A DNA stretch of 64,000 nt from Streptomyces peucetius. Its GTDB lineage: Bacteria; Actinomycetota; Actinomycetes; Streptomycetales; Streptomycetaceae. How positions within the stretch are numbered: the first letter of the stretch is position 1; every line of letters starts with the position of its first letter. Below, one piece after another: positions 27,782-36,251 of this stretch. The notes under the pieces were generated by a model. That model ran no database searches. It saw nothing but the letters and a program-made list of their open reading frames with translations, and was not told the DNA's origin. The stretch is taken from positions 4,774,001 through 4,838,000 of the forward strand of contig NZ_CP107567.1 in assembly GCF_025854275.1 (NCBI RefSeq), read 5' to 3'. A program made the translations under genes and the position numbers.

Positions 27782-27875
27782 AACCGGTTCGGATGGTGAG
27801 ACGAAAAGTGTTCTTCGGGGCGCCGGTAGAATCGACAAAGCAGCCCCCTTTTCTCCCCGCCGGAAGGCAGCCCCA

Positions 27876-29456
27876 GTGCCAGCAGCACCCTCCGCCGCCC
27901 CCGACGTCGTGCTCGTTGTCGACTTCGGTGCGCAGTACGCCCAGCTCATCGCCCGCCGCGTCCGTGAGGCCCGGGTCTACAGCGAGATCGTCCCGTCCAC
28001 CATGCCGGTGGCCGAGATGCTGGCCAAGAACCCGAGGGCGATCATCCTCTCCGGCGGCCCCTCGTCGGTGTACGCGGAGGGCGCCCCGCGCCTGGACCGT
28101 GCGATCTTCGAGGCGGGCGTCCCCGTCTTCGGCATGTGCTACGGCTTCCAGCTGATGGCGACGACACTCGGCGGCACCGTCGACAACACCGGCGCCCGGG
28201 AGTACGGCCGCACGCCGCTGCACGTCTCCAAGCCCGGTTCGACACTCTTCGAGGGCACACCGGACGAGCAGTCGGTGTGGATGTCGCACGGCGACGCCTG
28301 CTCCGCAGCTCCCGAGGGCTTCACGGTCACCGCGTCCACGGACGTCGTGCCGGTCGCCGCCTTCGAGAACGACGAGAAGAAGCTGTACGGCGTGCAGCAC
28401 CACCCCGAGGTGATGCACTCCACCTACGGCCAGCAGGTGCTCGAGCACTTCCTCTACCGCGGCGCCGGCATCGAGCCGAGCTGGACCACCGGCAACGTCA
28501 TCGAGGAGCAGGTCGAGGCGATCCGCGCCCAGGTCGGCACCAAGCGCGCCATCTGCGGCCTGTCCGGCGGCGTGGACTCCGCGGTCGCCGCGGCCCTCGT
28601 GCAGAAGGCCATCGGCTCCCAGCTGACCTGCGTGTACGTCGACCACGGCCTGATGCGCAAGGGCGAGACCGAGCAGGTCGAGAAGGACTTCGTCGCGGCC
28701 ACGGGCGTGCAGCTCAAGGTCGTCGACGCGCAGGAGCGCTTCCTGAAGGCGCTTGCCGGGGTGTCCGACCCCGAGGAGAAGCGGAAGATCATCGGCCGCG
28801 AGTTCATCCGGGTCTTCGAGCAGGCGCAGGCCGACATCGTGGCCGAGGCCGAGCACGGTGAGGACGTCGCCTTCCTCGTCCAGGGCACGCTCTACCCGGA
28901 CGTCGTCGAGTCCGGCGGCGGCACCGGCACCGCCAACATCAAGTCGCACCACAATGTGGGCGGCCTGCCCGAGGACCTCGAGTTCGAACTTGTCGAGCCG
29001 CTGCGCAAGCTGTTCAAGGACGAGGTCCGCATGGTCGGCCAGGAGCTCGGCCTGCCGGACGAGATCGTCCAGCGCCAGCCGTTCCCGGGCCCGGGCCTCG
29101 GCATCCGGATCGTCGGCGAGGTCACGCGCGAGCGGCTCGACCTGCTGCGCGAGGCGGACGCGATCGCCCGCGAGGAGCTCACGGCGGCCGGCCTGGACCG
29201 CGACATCTGGCAGTGCCCGGTGGTGCTGCTCGCCGACGTCCGCAGCGTCGGCGTCCAGGGCGACGGCCGCACCTACGGCCACCCGATCGTGCTGCGCCCG
29301 GTGTCGTCCGAGGACGCGATGACGGCCGACTGGACGCGGATGCCGTACGACGTGCTGGCGAAGATCTCGACCCGGATCACCAACGAGGTCGCCGACGTGA
29401 ACCGCGTCGTCCTCGACGTGACGAGCAAGCCCCCGGGCACCATCGAGTGGGAGTGA
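27876..29456 (+). CDS. guaA: GMP synthase (glutamine-hydrolysing)
   Basis: A 526-residue enzyme making GMP from XMP, ATP and glutamine. Residues 10-200 are the class I amidotransferase: GMCYGFQ with catalytic C88, and HHPEV with H176 and E178. Residues 205-400 are the ATP pyrophosphatase with the P-loop SGGVDS (230-235). The C-terminal dimerisation domain ends [12 protein letters not shown]. The GTG at 27876 follows GGAAGG and gives the normal length; an in-frame ATG at 27771 would add sequence not seen in the family. A TAGAAT -10-like box lies at 27827-27832. The upstream region is shared with the divergent chorismate mutase leader. Confidence 0.97.
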   Translation: MPAAPSAAPDVVLVVDFGAQYAQLIARRVREARVYSEIVPSTMPVAEMLAKNPRAIILSGGPSSVYAEGAPRLDRAIFEAGVPVFGMCYGFQLMATTLGGTVDNTGAREYGRTPLHVSKPGSTLFEGTPDEQSVWMSHGDACSAAPEGFTVTASTDVVPVAAFENDEKKLYGVQHHPEVMHSTYGQQVLEHFLYRGAGIEPSWTTGNVIEEQVEAIRAQVGTKRAICGLSGGVDSAVAAALVQKAIGSQLTCVYVDHGLMRKGETEQVEKDFVAATGVQLKVVDAQERFLKALAGVSDPEEKRKIIGREFIRVFEQAQADIVAEAEHGEDVAFLVQGTLYPDVVESGGGTGTANIKSHHNVGGLPEDLEFELVEPLRKLFKDEVRMVGQELGLPDEIVQRQPFPGPGLGIRIVGEVTRERLDLLREADAIAREELTAAGLDRDIWQCPVVLLADVRSVGVQGDGRTYGHPIVLRPVSSEDAMTADWTRMPYDVLAKISTRITNEVADVNRVVLDVTSKPPGTIEWE

Positions 29457-29476
29457 CCTTCCCGCAAGGTCAATGC

Positions 29477-29512
29477 CGACGCCGTCGCTCATTCGTTCGA
29501 GTGGCGGCGTCG
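29477..29512 (+). terminator. terminator of guaA
   Basis: cgacgccg (29477-29484) pairs with cggcgtcg (29505-29512); the inner cgctc/gagtg extends the stem. It is followed by tcgtttgc and lies about 20 bases after the stop. Confidence 0.65.
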
Positions 29513-29557
29513 TCGTTTGCCGTGGCCGGGCCGCTCGTACGGACCGCAATTCCGGCC

Positions 29558-30142
29558 ATGACCGTTGAGAGTGCGAGCACGTGGCCGATGCCTCCGCAGG
29601 ACGGACACACCCTGGACGACCTGCTGACGCTGCCCAACCTGCCCCCGCACACCGAGCTGATCGACGGGAGCCTGGTTTTCGCCAGTGCGCAGCGGGAATT
29701 CCACAGCGTCGTGATCGACCGGCTCATGGCGGGACTGCGCCGCAGCATGCCGCCGGAGCTGAAGGCCGTGCGCCAGATGACCGTCGTGCTCGACAAGCGC
29801 AACGGCCCAGAACCCGATGTCTCCGTCGTTCGGGCCGAGGCCGTGATCAATCGTAGTCAGACCTGCTTCACGGCCGCAGACGTCCAACTCGCCGTTGAGG
29901 TGGTGTCCCCCGATTCCGAGGCCCGCGACCGCCACCGCAAGCCCCACCTCTACGCCGAGGTCGGTATCCCGCACTTCTGGCTGGTCGAGATGGGCGGCAC
30001 CGACGAGCACCCCGTCGTCCACGTCTTCGAGCGCTCGGAGGTCACCAAGACCTACGCCCTGACCGGCATCCACCACGACCGGCTCAAGCTGTCCGTCCCC
30101 TTCGACATCGACATCGACCTCTCGGACGTCGACAACCTCTGA
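29558..30142 (+). CDS. Uma2-family putative endonuclease
   Basis: A 194-residue protein of the Uma2 (DUF820) PD-(D/E)XK family, abundant in Streptomyces and cyanobacteria. Visible elements: HTELIDGSLV (E33), GPEPDVSVV (D87), LAVEVVSPDSE (E114) and RKPHLYAEVGIPHFWLVE. The catalytic D, E and a downstream K128 are present. The ATG at 29558 gives the usual length; the frame is open upstream through the guaA end and the terminator. Function in vivo unknown. It stands alone after guaA. Confidence 0.85.
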   Translation: MTVESASTWPMPPQDGHTLDDLLTLPNLPPHTELIDGSLVFASAQREFHSVVIDRLMAGLRRSMPPELKAVRQMTVVLDKRNGPEPDVSVVRAEAVINRSQTCFTAADVQLAVEVVSPDSEARDRHRKPHLYAEVGIPHFWLVEMGGTDEHPVVHVFERSEVTKTYALTGIHHDRLKLSVPFDIDIDLSDVDNL

Positions 30143-30243
30143 CGGTTCCTCCTGTGTCACAGAGTGTGTCGCTAGCCTGGTGAGCGGCGTGGCCACGCCG
30201 TACGTATGGTCGGTTGACAGGTCGACTGAAGGCGGGACGAGTG

Positions 30244-30765
30244 ATGACACACACGCAAGAGGCGGCATCGGACCACAGAAGGCTCGACGACGGGCCGAGT
30301 GGATGGAAGGAGCAGGCCGGCCGGTACGCACTGCTGCCGCTGCGCGTCTTTCTCGGCGTGACGTTCATCTACGCGGGCCTCGACAAGCTCACGGACAGCG
30401 CCTTCATGGCGGCCACCGGCACCGGCTCCATCGGGGAGCTGATGACCAGCGTGCGCGACACGTCCGCGATCCCGTCGCTCGTCGACCTGGCGCTGAAGAA
30501 CCCGGAGGGCTTCGGTTACGCCATCGCCTTCGGCGAGCTGGCCGTCGGCATCGGCACCCTCGTCGGGCTGCTGGCCCGGCTCGCCGCCCTCGGCGGGGCG
30601 CTGATCTCGCTCAGCCTGTGGCTGACCGTCAGCTGGCAGACCGACCCGTACTACTACGGCAACGACCTGGCCTACCTGATGGCCTGGCTGCCGCTGGTGC
30701 TCGCGGGCGCGTCGATGTTCTCCCTCGACGCCCTGATCGCCGCGCGGCGGCGGCGCACCCCGTAG
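30244..30765 (+). CDS. DoxX-family membrane protein
   Basis: A 173-residue protein with four hydrophobic helices. The DoxX signature is in the first helix (LLPLRVFLGVTFIYAGLDKL), followed by FGELAVGIGTLVGLLARLAA. DoxX proteins are quinone-linked or redox-related membrane proteins of poorly defined function. The ATG at 30244 directly follows a GTG; GGCGGGA lies upstream. The 3' end overlaps by about 94 bases the convergent small membrane protein gene. Confidence 0.85.
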   Translation: MTHTQEAASDHRRLDDGPSGWKEQAGRYALLPLRVFLGVTFIYAGLDKLTDSAFMAATGTGSIGELMTSVRDTSAIPSLVDLALKNPEGFGYAIAFGELAVGIGTLVGLLARLAALGGALISLSLWLTVSWQTDPYYYGNDLAYLMAWLPLVLAGASMFSLDALIAARRRRTP

Positions 30766-30971
30766 TGCAGCGCGGCCACCGTGCCCGCCAGGCAGAGGCC
30801 ACCGAACAAGAGGGGGAACGCCACCCACCAGGGCGTGTGCCAGGCGCCGCCGGCGTCGCCGCCGTAGAGCAGGGCCGTGGCCAGTACGCACAGTCCGGCG
30901 ATCATCCTGGCGGGCCGGAAGCCGTGCAGGTACGCACGACCGGGCCGGGACGCGGTCTCATGACTGGGCAC
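30672..30971 (-). CDS. small two-helix membrane protein
   Basis: A 99-residue protein with two hydrophobic segments (RMIAGLCVLATALLYGG and WWVAFPLLFGGLCLAGTVAA) and a basic C-terminal tail. The GTG at 30971 is preceded by a near-ideal GGAGGTGA and overlaps the end of the PspC gene by 14 bases, so it is probably co-translated with it. Its 3' third is antisense to the end of the DoxX gene. No family recognised. Confidence 0.7.
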   Translation of the reverse strand: MPSHETASRPGRAYLHGFRPARMIAGLCVLATALLYGGDAGGAWHTPWWVAFPLLFGGLCLAGTVAALHYGVRRRRAAIRASRENIDAPASTSGSQAIR

Positions 30972-32232
30972 GGGTCACCTCCACCTGTCCGATGCCCACT
31001 TCCAGCTTCAGCTCCAGCGTGCCCGCCGGCTTCGCGCCTGCCGGAGGCGCCAGCGTGCGTCGGCGGTCCTGGCTCGGGCCGACGTCGATGTCCTCCGCCG
31101 CCTCGCCGGGAAGCCGGATGTCGCCGATGCCGACTTCGGCGTCGATCTTCACCGTGGCGTCCTTCGGCAGCACGATCCTCAGTTGGCCCGCCCCGATCTC
31201 GGCCCGGGTCGACACCTGTGTGCCGGAGGGGACGGCGAGGGTGGACAGGTCGAGCGTGCCGGCTCCGGTGCCCAGCTCGTAGAACGGTGCGACGGCTGTG
31301 ACCGACGCGGGCCGCCAGGTCTTCTCGCCCCAGCTCGTACTGATGTCCTTCGGCAGCGCGGTCGCACCCGCGAGCAGCACGGCCGTGACCAGCGTCAGCA
31401 GGATCGTGCCGAAGCCGGTGCGGCCCAGCACGGCGCTGATCAGCAGGCCCAGGCCGAGCACCGCCAGCGCGGCGACCAGCCCGATCTGCAGCGCGGTGCC
31501 CAGGGGCTGCCCCTCCCAGCTGAGCCCGGTCCCGAGCCCGCCCGCCAGCAGTGCCATGAGGAAGACCGGTCCGCCGATGCCCCGCGGGCAGCGGGTCTGC
31601 CGCGGCACGGGACCGCGGCCGGTGCGGCCCTCCGGCGCCGCGGCCTCGGCCAGTGCCGACTCGGGGCCCCACAGGTAGCCGGTCGGGACCGGCCCCGTCG
31701 TGCCGTCCTTGACGATCGGGTCGCGCCACCAGGAAGGGCTTTCCGGCACGGGCGGTGCCTTCGTCTCCGGCGGGGCCTCCGCGACCGCGTGCGCCGCCGC
31801 GTCCCTCGGCGCGCCGTCGTCCGTCACCAGCCGGCGGCGCTGGGACCACACGGCCGCGCCGGCGACCGTCAGGGAGAGCAGGGCCGCGAAGGAGAGCGTT
31901 CCGCCGTTGCCCAGCATGGAGAGGAAAAGCCCACAGCCGATCAGGGCGAGGAGCACGGCGGTCAGTGACGCGCCGTCGACCCGGCCGGTCAGCAGCCTGC
32001 GGAACTCGTTCTCCTCGTCGTCCTCCGACGGGAGCAGCAGCCAGGCGAACCCGTAGAAGATCAGGCCGACGCCGCCGGTCACCGAGAGCACGCCCACGGC
32101 GATCCGGAAGATCACCGGGTCCACGTCGCAGTAGCGGCCCAGTCCGCCGCACACACCGGCCACCACTTTGTGGCGGGGGGAGCGGCGCAGTTGGAGCGCC
32201 TCGGGGGGCGGGACGGTCGGCTGCTCTGTCAT
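30958..32232 (-). CDS. PspC-domain protein with LiaF-like C-terminus
   Basis: A 424-residue membrane protein. Residues 12-75 are a PspC domain (RSPRHKVVAGVCGGLGRYCD, FYGFAWLLLP). Several further hydrophobic helices follow between about 90 and 300. Residues 330-424 are a beta-rich domain with AEIGAGQLRIVLPKDATVKI and EVGIGDIRLPGE, the cell-wall-active antibiotic response (LiaF-type) fold. It is divergent from a PspC-kinase/LuxR regulator pair, the usual composition of LiaFSR-like envelope-stress systems, so it probably modulates that kinase. The ATG at 32232 gives the canonical MTEQP start. Confidence 0.9.
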   Translation of the reverse strand: MTEQPTVPPPEALQLRRSPRHKVVAGVCGGLGRYCDVDPVIFRIAVGVLSVTGGVGLIFYGFAWLLLPSEDDEENEFRRLLTGRVDGASLTAVLLALIGCGLFLSMLGNGGTLSFAALLSLTVAGAAVWSQRRRLVTDDGAPRDAAAHAVAEAPPETKAPPVPESPSWWRDPIVKDGTTGPVPTGYLWGPESALAEAAAPEGRTGRGPVPRQTRCPRGIGGPVFLMALLAGGLGTGLSWEGQPLGTALQIGLVAALAVLGLGLLISAVLGRTGFGTILLTLVTAVLLAGATALPKDISTSWGEKTWRPASVTAVAPFYELGTGAGTLDLSTLAVPSGTQVSTRAEIGAGQLRIVLPKDATVKIDAEVGIGDIRLPGEAAEDIDVGPSQDRRRTLAPPAGAKPAGTLELKLEVGIGQVEVTRAQS

Positions 32233-32419
32233 GGGTCCATGGTGACGGCCCGGACGGAGCGGCGGGAGCCCGGCCGACCCTGGCCCTTCCCTGATATCGG
32301 GCCCGGAGTCCACCAGGGGCCGGGGCCGGGGCCGGGCAACAGCGACTCGGGGCAGGTTGGGGGTGGTCTCGGGGACGACCCTGATACCACGCCGGTCCCC
32401 CGCGTGTGACGATCGGTGC

Positions 32420-33709
32420 ATGCCAGTCGCCACACCGGGAACCACCGGCTCCTCCCACGCCCCCCTGCCGGAGGAGCCGGCGCTGCGCAGGCTGTACCGC
32501 AGCGCCGACGGACGGATGCTGGGTGGAGTGGCCCGCGGTCTGGCGGGCCATCTGGGGCTGCCCGTCGTCTGGGTGCGCCTGGTCTTCCTCGGACTGTTCC
32601 TGGCCGACGGCCTCGGCGCGGTGCTCTACGCGGTGTTCTGGATCGTCGTGCCCCTCGGGGTCGGCGGCCGGGCCGCCGAGCCGCGCTCGGTGTTCGAGAC
32701 CACCCCCGGCGGGCGGCGCAGGCTGCGCAAGCCCGACAAGGGCCAGCTCTTCGCGATGCTCGCCCTGCTCCTCGGGGCCGCGGTCTTCGTCGGCAACGTC
32801 GACATGCGCGGCAGCAACCGCTACGTGTGGCCGACGCTGCTCATCGGCGCGGGCGTGGTCCTGGTCTGGCGACAGGCGGACAACGCCCGCCGCGCCCGCT
32901 GGACGGACGTCGGCCGCCGCCGGCGGCTGCTGCAGCTGGCCCGGGCGCTGGCCGGCGTCGCGCTCGTCGGCATGGGCCTGACGGTCTTCATGGTGGTGCG
33001 CGGCTCCGCCGCCCAGCTGGGCAACGTGCTGACCGCCGCGGTCGCCGTCATCGCCGGTGTGGCGCTGCTCGCGGGCCCCTGGCTGGTGCGGATGACGCAA
33101 GACCTCTCCGAGGAGCGGACCATGCGCATCCGCGCCCAGGAGCGGGCGGAGGTCGCGGCGCACGTCCACGACTCCGTACTGCACACCCTCACCCTGATCC
33201 AGCGGAACGCCGACGACGCGGGCGAGGTCCGCAGGCTCGCCCGCGCCCAGGAGCGGGAGCTGCGAAACTGGCTCTACAAGCCGGAGGGCACCGGCAAGGA
33301 CGAAGACGAGGAACCAGCCACCCTCGCGGAGTCGGTCAAGAGGACGGCCGCCGAGGTCGAGGACAAGCACGGGGTCCCGCTCGAGGTCGTCGTCGTCGGC
33401 GACTGCCCGCTCGACGAGAAGCTGGCCGCGCAGATGCAGGCCGCGCGCGAGGCCATGGTCAACGCCGCCAAGTACGGTGGCGCGGGAGGGGCGGTGCAGG
33501 TGTTCGCGGAGGTCGAGGGCCGTACGGTGTTCGTGTCCGTACGGGACAGGGGGCCGGGCTTCGACCCGGACGCCGTACCGGAGGACCGGATGGGCGTCAG
33601 GGAATCGATCATCGGCCGTATGCAGCGCAACGGCGGGACGGCGCGGCTGCGTTCCGTGCCCGGGGACGGCACGGAAGTGGAGCTCGAGATGGAGAGGGCG
33701 GACGGATGA
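32420..33709 (+). CDS. sensor histidine kinase with N-terminal PspC domain
   Basis: A 429-residue kinase. Residues 20-80: PspC domain (LYRSADGRMLGGVARGLAGH). Residues 108-222: four hydrophobic helices in pairs. Residues 235-300: HisKA_3-type dimerisation with the H-box AAHVHDSVLHTL (H250, D251). The C-terminal HATPase includes AREAMVNAAKYGG (N-box), VRDRGPGFDPD (G1) and GDGTEVELEME. It pairs with the response regulator whose ATG overlaps its stop (ATGA). The PspC head suggests it senses membrane or cell-wall damage, like LiaS/MacS-type kinases. Confidence 0.93.
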   Translation: MPVATPGTTGSSHAPLPEEPALRRLYRSADGRMLGGVARGLAGHLGLPVVWVRLVFLGLFLADGLGAVLYAVFWIVVPLGVGGRAAEPRSVFETTPGGRRRLRKPDKGQLFAMLALLLGAAVFVGNVDMRGSNRYVWPTLLIGAGVVLVWRQADNARRARWTDVGRRRRLLQLARALAGVALVGMGLTVFMVVRGSAAQLGNVLTAAVAVIAGVALLAGPWLVRMTQDLSEERTMRIRAQERAEVAAHVHDSVLHTLTLIQRNADDAGEVRRLARAQERELRNWLYKPEGTGKDEDEEPATLAESVKRTAAEVEDKHGVPLEVVVVGDCPLDEKLAAQMQAAREAMVNAAKYGGAGGAVQVFAEVEGRTVFVSVRDRGPGFDPDAVPEDRMGVRESIIGRMQRNGGTARLRSVPGDGTEVELEMERADG

Positions 33710-34395
33710 CCGAGGCCGCAGAACAGACCGCTGAGCGACGGGTGCGGGTCGTGCTCGTCGACGACCACCGGATGTTCCGCACCGGTGTACAGGCCGAGAT
33801 CGGGCAGACCGAGCGGACGGGCGTCGAGGTCGTCGGCGAGGCCGCCGACGTCGACCAGGCGGTCACCGTGATCACGGCGACCCGGCCGGAGGTCGTCCTG
33901 CTCGACGTGCACCTGCCCGGCGGGGGCGGCGTCGAGGTGCTGCGCCGCTGCGCCGCGCTGATGGGCGCCGCGGAGAACCCGGTGCGCTTCCTGGCGCTGT
34001 CGGTGTCCGACGCCGCGGAGGACGTGATCGGCGTGATCCGGGGCGGCGCCCGCGGCTATGTCACCAAGACCATCACCGGCACGGACCTGGTCGACTCGGT
34101 CTTCCGGGTGCAGGACGGCGACGCGGTGTTCTCGCCGCGGCTGGCCGGCTTCGTACTGGACGCCTTCGCCTCCACGGACGCGCCGCCGGTCGACGAGGAC
34201 CTGGACCGGCTGACGCAGCGGGAGCGGGAGGTGCTGAGGCTGATCGCGCGCGGGTACGCGTACAAGGAGATCGCCAAGCAGCTGTTCATCTCGGTGAAGA
34301 CCGTCGAGTCGCACGTGTCCGCGGTGCTGCGCAAGCTCCAGCTGTCCAACCGGCACGAGCTGACCCGGTGGGCGACGGCCCGCCGCCTGGTGTGA
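33706..34395 (+). CDS. LuxR/NarL-family response regulator
   Basis: A 229-residue regulator. The receiver has D19-D20, the phospho-acceptor D67 (VVLLDVHLPG), and the conserved Thr and Lys of GARGYVTKTI. The C-terminal LuxR HTH reads LTQREREVLRLIARGYAYKE. It overlaps the kinase gene by 4 bases and is its cognate partner. Probable target: the divergent PspC/LiaF-like gene and its own operon. Confidence 0.95.
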   Translation: MTEAAEQTAERRVRVVLVDDHRMFRTGVQAEIGQTERTGVEVVGEAADVDQAVTVITATRPEVVLLDVHLPGGGGVEVLRRCAALMGAAENPVRFLALSVSDAAEDVIGVIRGGARGYVTKTITGTDLVDSVFRVQDGDAVFSPRLAGFVLDAFASTDAPPVDEDLDRLTQREREVLRLIARGYAYKEIAKQLFISVKTVESHVSAVLRKLQLSNRHELTRWATARRLV

Positions 34396-34445
34396 GAGGC
34401 AGTCGCCGGTCCGGGTGACGGAACCGCACTGCGGCAGCCCGGTCG

Positions 34446-35489
34446 TCACACGGGGCGGGTCGCTCCCGCGAACGGCATCTCGTCGATGGGTGCGACCCGC
34501 ACCGGGGCGCCGGGACGCGGCGCGTGGATCATCTTGCCGCCGCCGACGTAGAGCCCGACGTGCGAGATGCCCGAGTAGAAGAACACCAGGTCACCCGGGG
34601 CGAGTCGGGAGCGGGGGATCCGTTCGCCGGCGTTGATCTGGGTGTACGTGGTGCGCGGCAGCGAGACGCCGGCGGAGCGCCAGGCGGCCTGGGTGAGGCC
34701 GGAGCAGTCGTAGGCGCCGGGGCCCGTCGCGCCCCAGACGTAGGGCTTGCCGAGTGCACCGTACGCGTAGGCGATGGCCTGTGCCGCCCGGCTGTTCGGG
34801 GCCCGCAGCGGGCCGCGCGAAGTGCCGGCGCGGTCGGCGGGGGCCGGAGCCGGATCGCCGCTGTTGTACGCGGCGCGCTGTTCGGCGGTGAGCCGGGCCA
34901 GGAGCCGCTCGGCGGCCGCGAGTTTGCCGCGGACCGTGGCCTTGTGACGGGCCAGTTCCTTGCGGCGGGCCTCCAGCGTGGCGATCTTCTCGGCGGCCTG
35001 TGCCTTGAGGTGGTCCAGGTCCCTCAACTGCCGCTGCACGCCGGCGATCGAGGCGGCCTGCCGTGCGCCGACCCGTTCGGCGCGGGCGGCGCGTTCCAGG
35101 TACTCGGCCGGGTCGGAGGTGAGCGCGAGGCGCAGGCCGGGGTCCATGCCGCCGTCACGGTACTGGGCGGTGGCGACCGAACCGAGCGCGTTGCGGGAGG
35201 TGTTCAGCCGCTCGGTCCTGCGCGCCGCCTCGTCGCGCAGTGCGTCGAGCGACCTGCGGGCGCCCTCCGTCTGCTCCTTGGCGCCGTTGTACTTCTCGGT
35301 GGCGACCTCCGCCTCCTGGTACAGCTTGTCGACTTCGGCCCTGACCTGTGCAGGGGTGGGACGGGGCTCGGCGTGGACCGTGCCCTCGAGCGCGGTGCCG
35401 GCCGTCGCGCCGGCGAGCGTGATCGTGACCGCGGTACGCGCGGCCGGCCCGCCGAGCGGGTGCCGCCTTGGTTTCCGGTGGGCTGCCAC
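34446..35489 (-). CDS. secreted NlpC/P60 endopeptidase
   Basis: A 347-residue cell-wall hydrolase. Signal region VAAHRKPRRHPLGGPAARTA onward, a long coiled coil (residues 45-200), a short Pro/Ala linker, then NlpC/P60 (about 230-347): GKPYVWGATGPGAYDCSGLT (catalytic Cys), ISHVGLYVGGGKMIHAPRPG (catalytic His) and the third polar residue downstream. It cleaves D-Glu-meso/LL-DAP type stem peptide bonds. The GTG at 35489 follows GGAAG. It is a paralogue of the gene at 36252, with the same architecture, but no riboswitch is evident upstream; instead there is a 19-bp hairpin. Confidence 0.92.
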   Translation of the reverse strand: MAAHRKPRRHPLGGPAARTAVTITLAGATAGTALEGTVHAEPRPTPAQVRAEVDKLYQEAEVATEKYNGAKEQTEGARRSLDALRDEAARRTERLNTSRNALGSVATAQYRDGGMDPGLRLALTSDPAEYLERAARAERVGARQAASIAGVQRQLRDLDHLKAQAAEKIATLEARRKELARHKATVRGKLAAAERLLARLTAEQRAAYNSGDPAPAPADRAGTSRGPLRAPNSRAAQAIAYAYGALGKPYVWGATGPGAYDCSGLTQAAWRSAGVSLPRTTYTQINAGERIPRSRLAPGDLVFFYSGISHVGLYVGGGKMIHAPRPGAPVRVAPIDEMPFAGATRPV

Positions 35490-35536
35490 GAGGGCTTCCA
35501 CGTCCTTCCGTCGTTCTCTGTCGCCGTACCCTTCGC

Positions 35537-35578
35537 ATCCGGCGGCGGGCCGCTCGGGGGAGCGGTCCGCCGCCGGAT
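35537..35578 (-). promoter_or_regulatory. long hairpin in the leader of the NlpC/P60 gene
   Basis: A 19-bp stem (35537-35555 with 35560-35578, one G-T mismatch) and a 4-base G loop, about 50 bases before the start codon. It has no T tract on the minus strand, so it is more likely a structured 5' leader than a terminator. It does not match the c-di-AMP riboswitch found before the paralogue. Confidence 0.45.
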
Positions 35579-35837
35579 CTCCCGGCGGTGGCGGCCGAGT
35601 GCCGTCCGGCTGCACGACGGCGGGTGGGGAGTCGGCCACCTGGGGCAGGACGCTAGACGTCACGGTCACGGGGGCGGGGTGAAAGGACCGCAAAGTGCCG
35701 AAGATGGACACTTGGGACCGGTTGCTGATCACCCGGTGGTCGTCGTGCGTCCGCATTGCCGTAGCCGGCCGACCGATGCGGCGGAGCGGGCCCACCTGCC
35801 CGACGGACGGTGATATGGGGAGGGTTAGGCTCCGGCC

Positions 35838-36191
35838 ATGGACGTACTCACCAATGTCTTCGTCGCCCTGCACATCATCGGTATCGCCTCGCTGCTGGGC
35901 GGATTCCTGACCCAGATGAAGGCAATGGGAGAGGGCACGGCCCGCTTCAACCCGGCGATGCTGCACGGCGCGCTGACCATGCTGGTCACGGGCGTGGCGC
36001 TGGTGGGTCTGAACCAGGCGGACGACCAGGCGGTGAACAACCTCAAGATCGGCATCAAGCTGGCGGTCCTGGTGGTGATCCTGGGCCTGGTGTACGTCAA
36101 GCGGGACGAGGAGAAGGTCGACAAGGCGCTGTTCGGCGCGGTCGGCGGCCTGACCGTGGCCAACGTGTTCATCGCCACCCTCTGGACCTGA
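35838..36191 (+). CDS. four-helix integral membrane protein
   Basis: A 117-residue protein consisting almost wholly of four hydrophobic helices (VFVALHIIGIASLLGGF, AMLHGALTMLVTGVALVGL, IGIKLAVLVVILGLVYV, GAVGGLTVANVFIATLW). The charged turns (NQADDQAVNNLK, KRDEEKVDK) are conserved-looking. A TAGGCT hexamer lies at exactly -12 to -7 from the ATG, so the message may be leaderless, although a GGAGGG is also present 13 bases upstream. It lies between the two NlpC/P60 genes on the other strand. No function assigned. Confidence 0.85.
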   Translation: MDVLTNVFVALHIIGIASLLGGFLTQMKAMGEGTARFNPAMLHGALTMLVTGVALVGLNQADDQAVNNLKIGIKLAVLVVILGLVYVKRDEEKVDKALFGAVGGLTVANVFIATLWT

Positions 36192-36251
36192 TCCGCGCGG
36201 GACGGACCGGTGCCCGGGCGGCCGCGCCGCCCGGGCACTCGTGCGCCGGGA

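Noticed and set aside
30902..33370. 822-codon minus-strand open frame across the PspC and kinase genes
   Set aside because: It is out of frame with the recognised PspC/LiaF-like protein and antisense to the histidine kinase; no family signature.
35490..35700. Second c-di-AMP riboswitch before the NlpC/P60 gene at 34446
   Set aside because: The conserved GGGGACCC, GGGGTGAATC and CGACAGCTAACC blocks are absent; only a long hairpin is seen.
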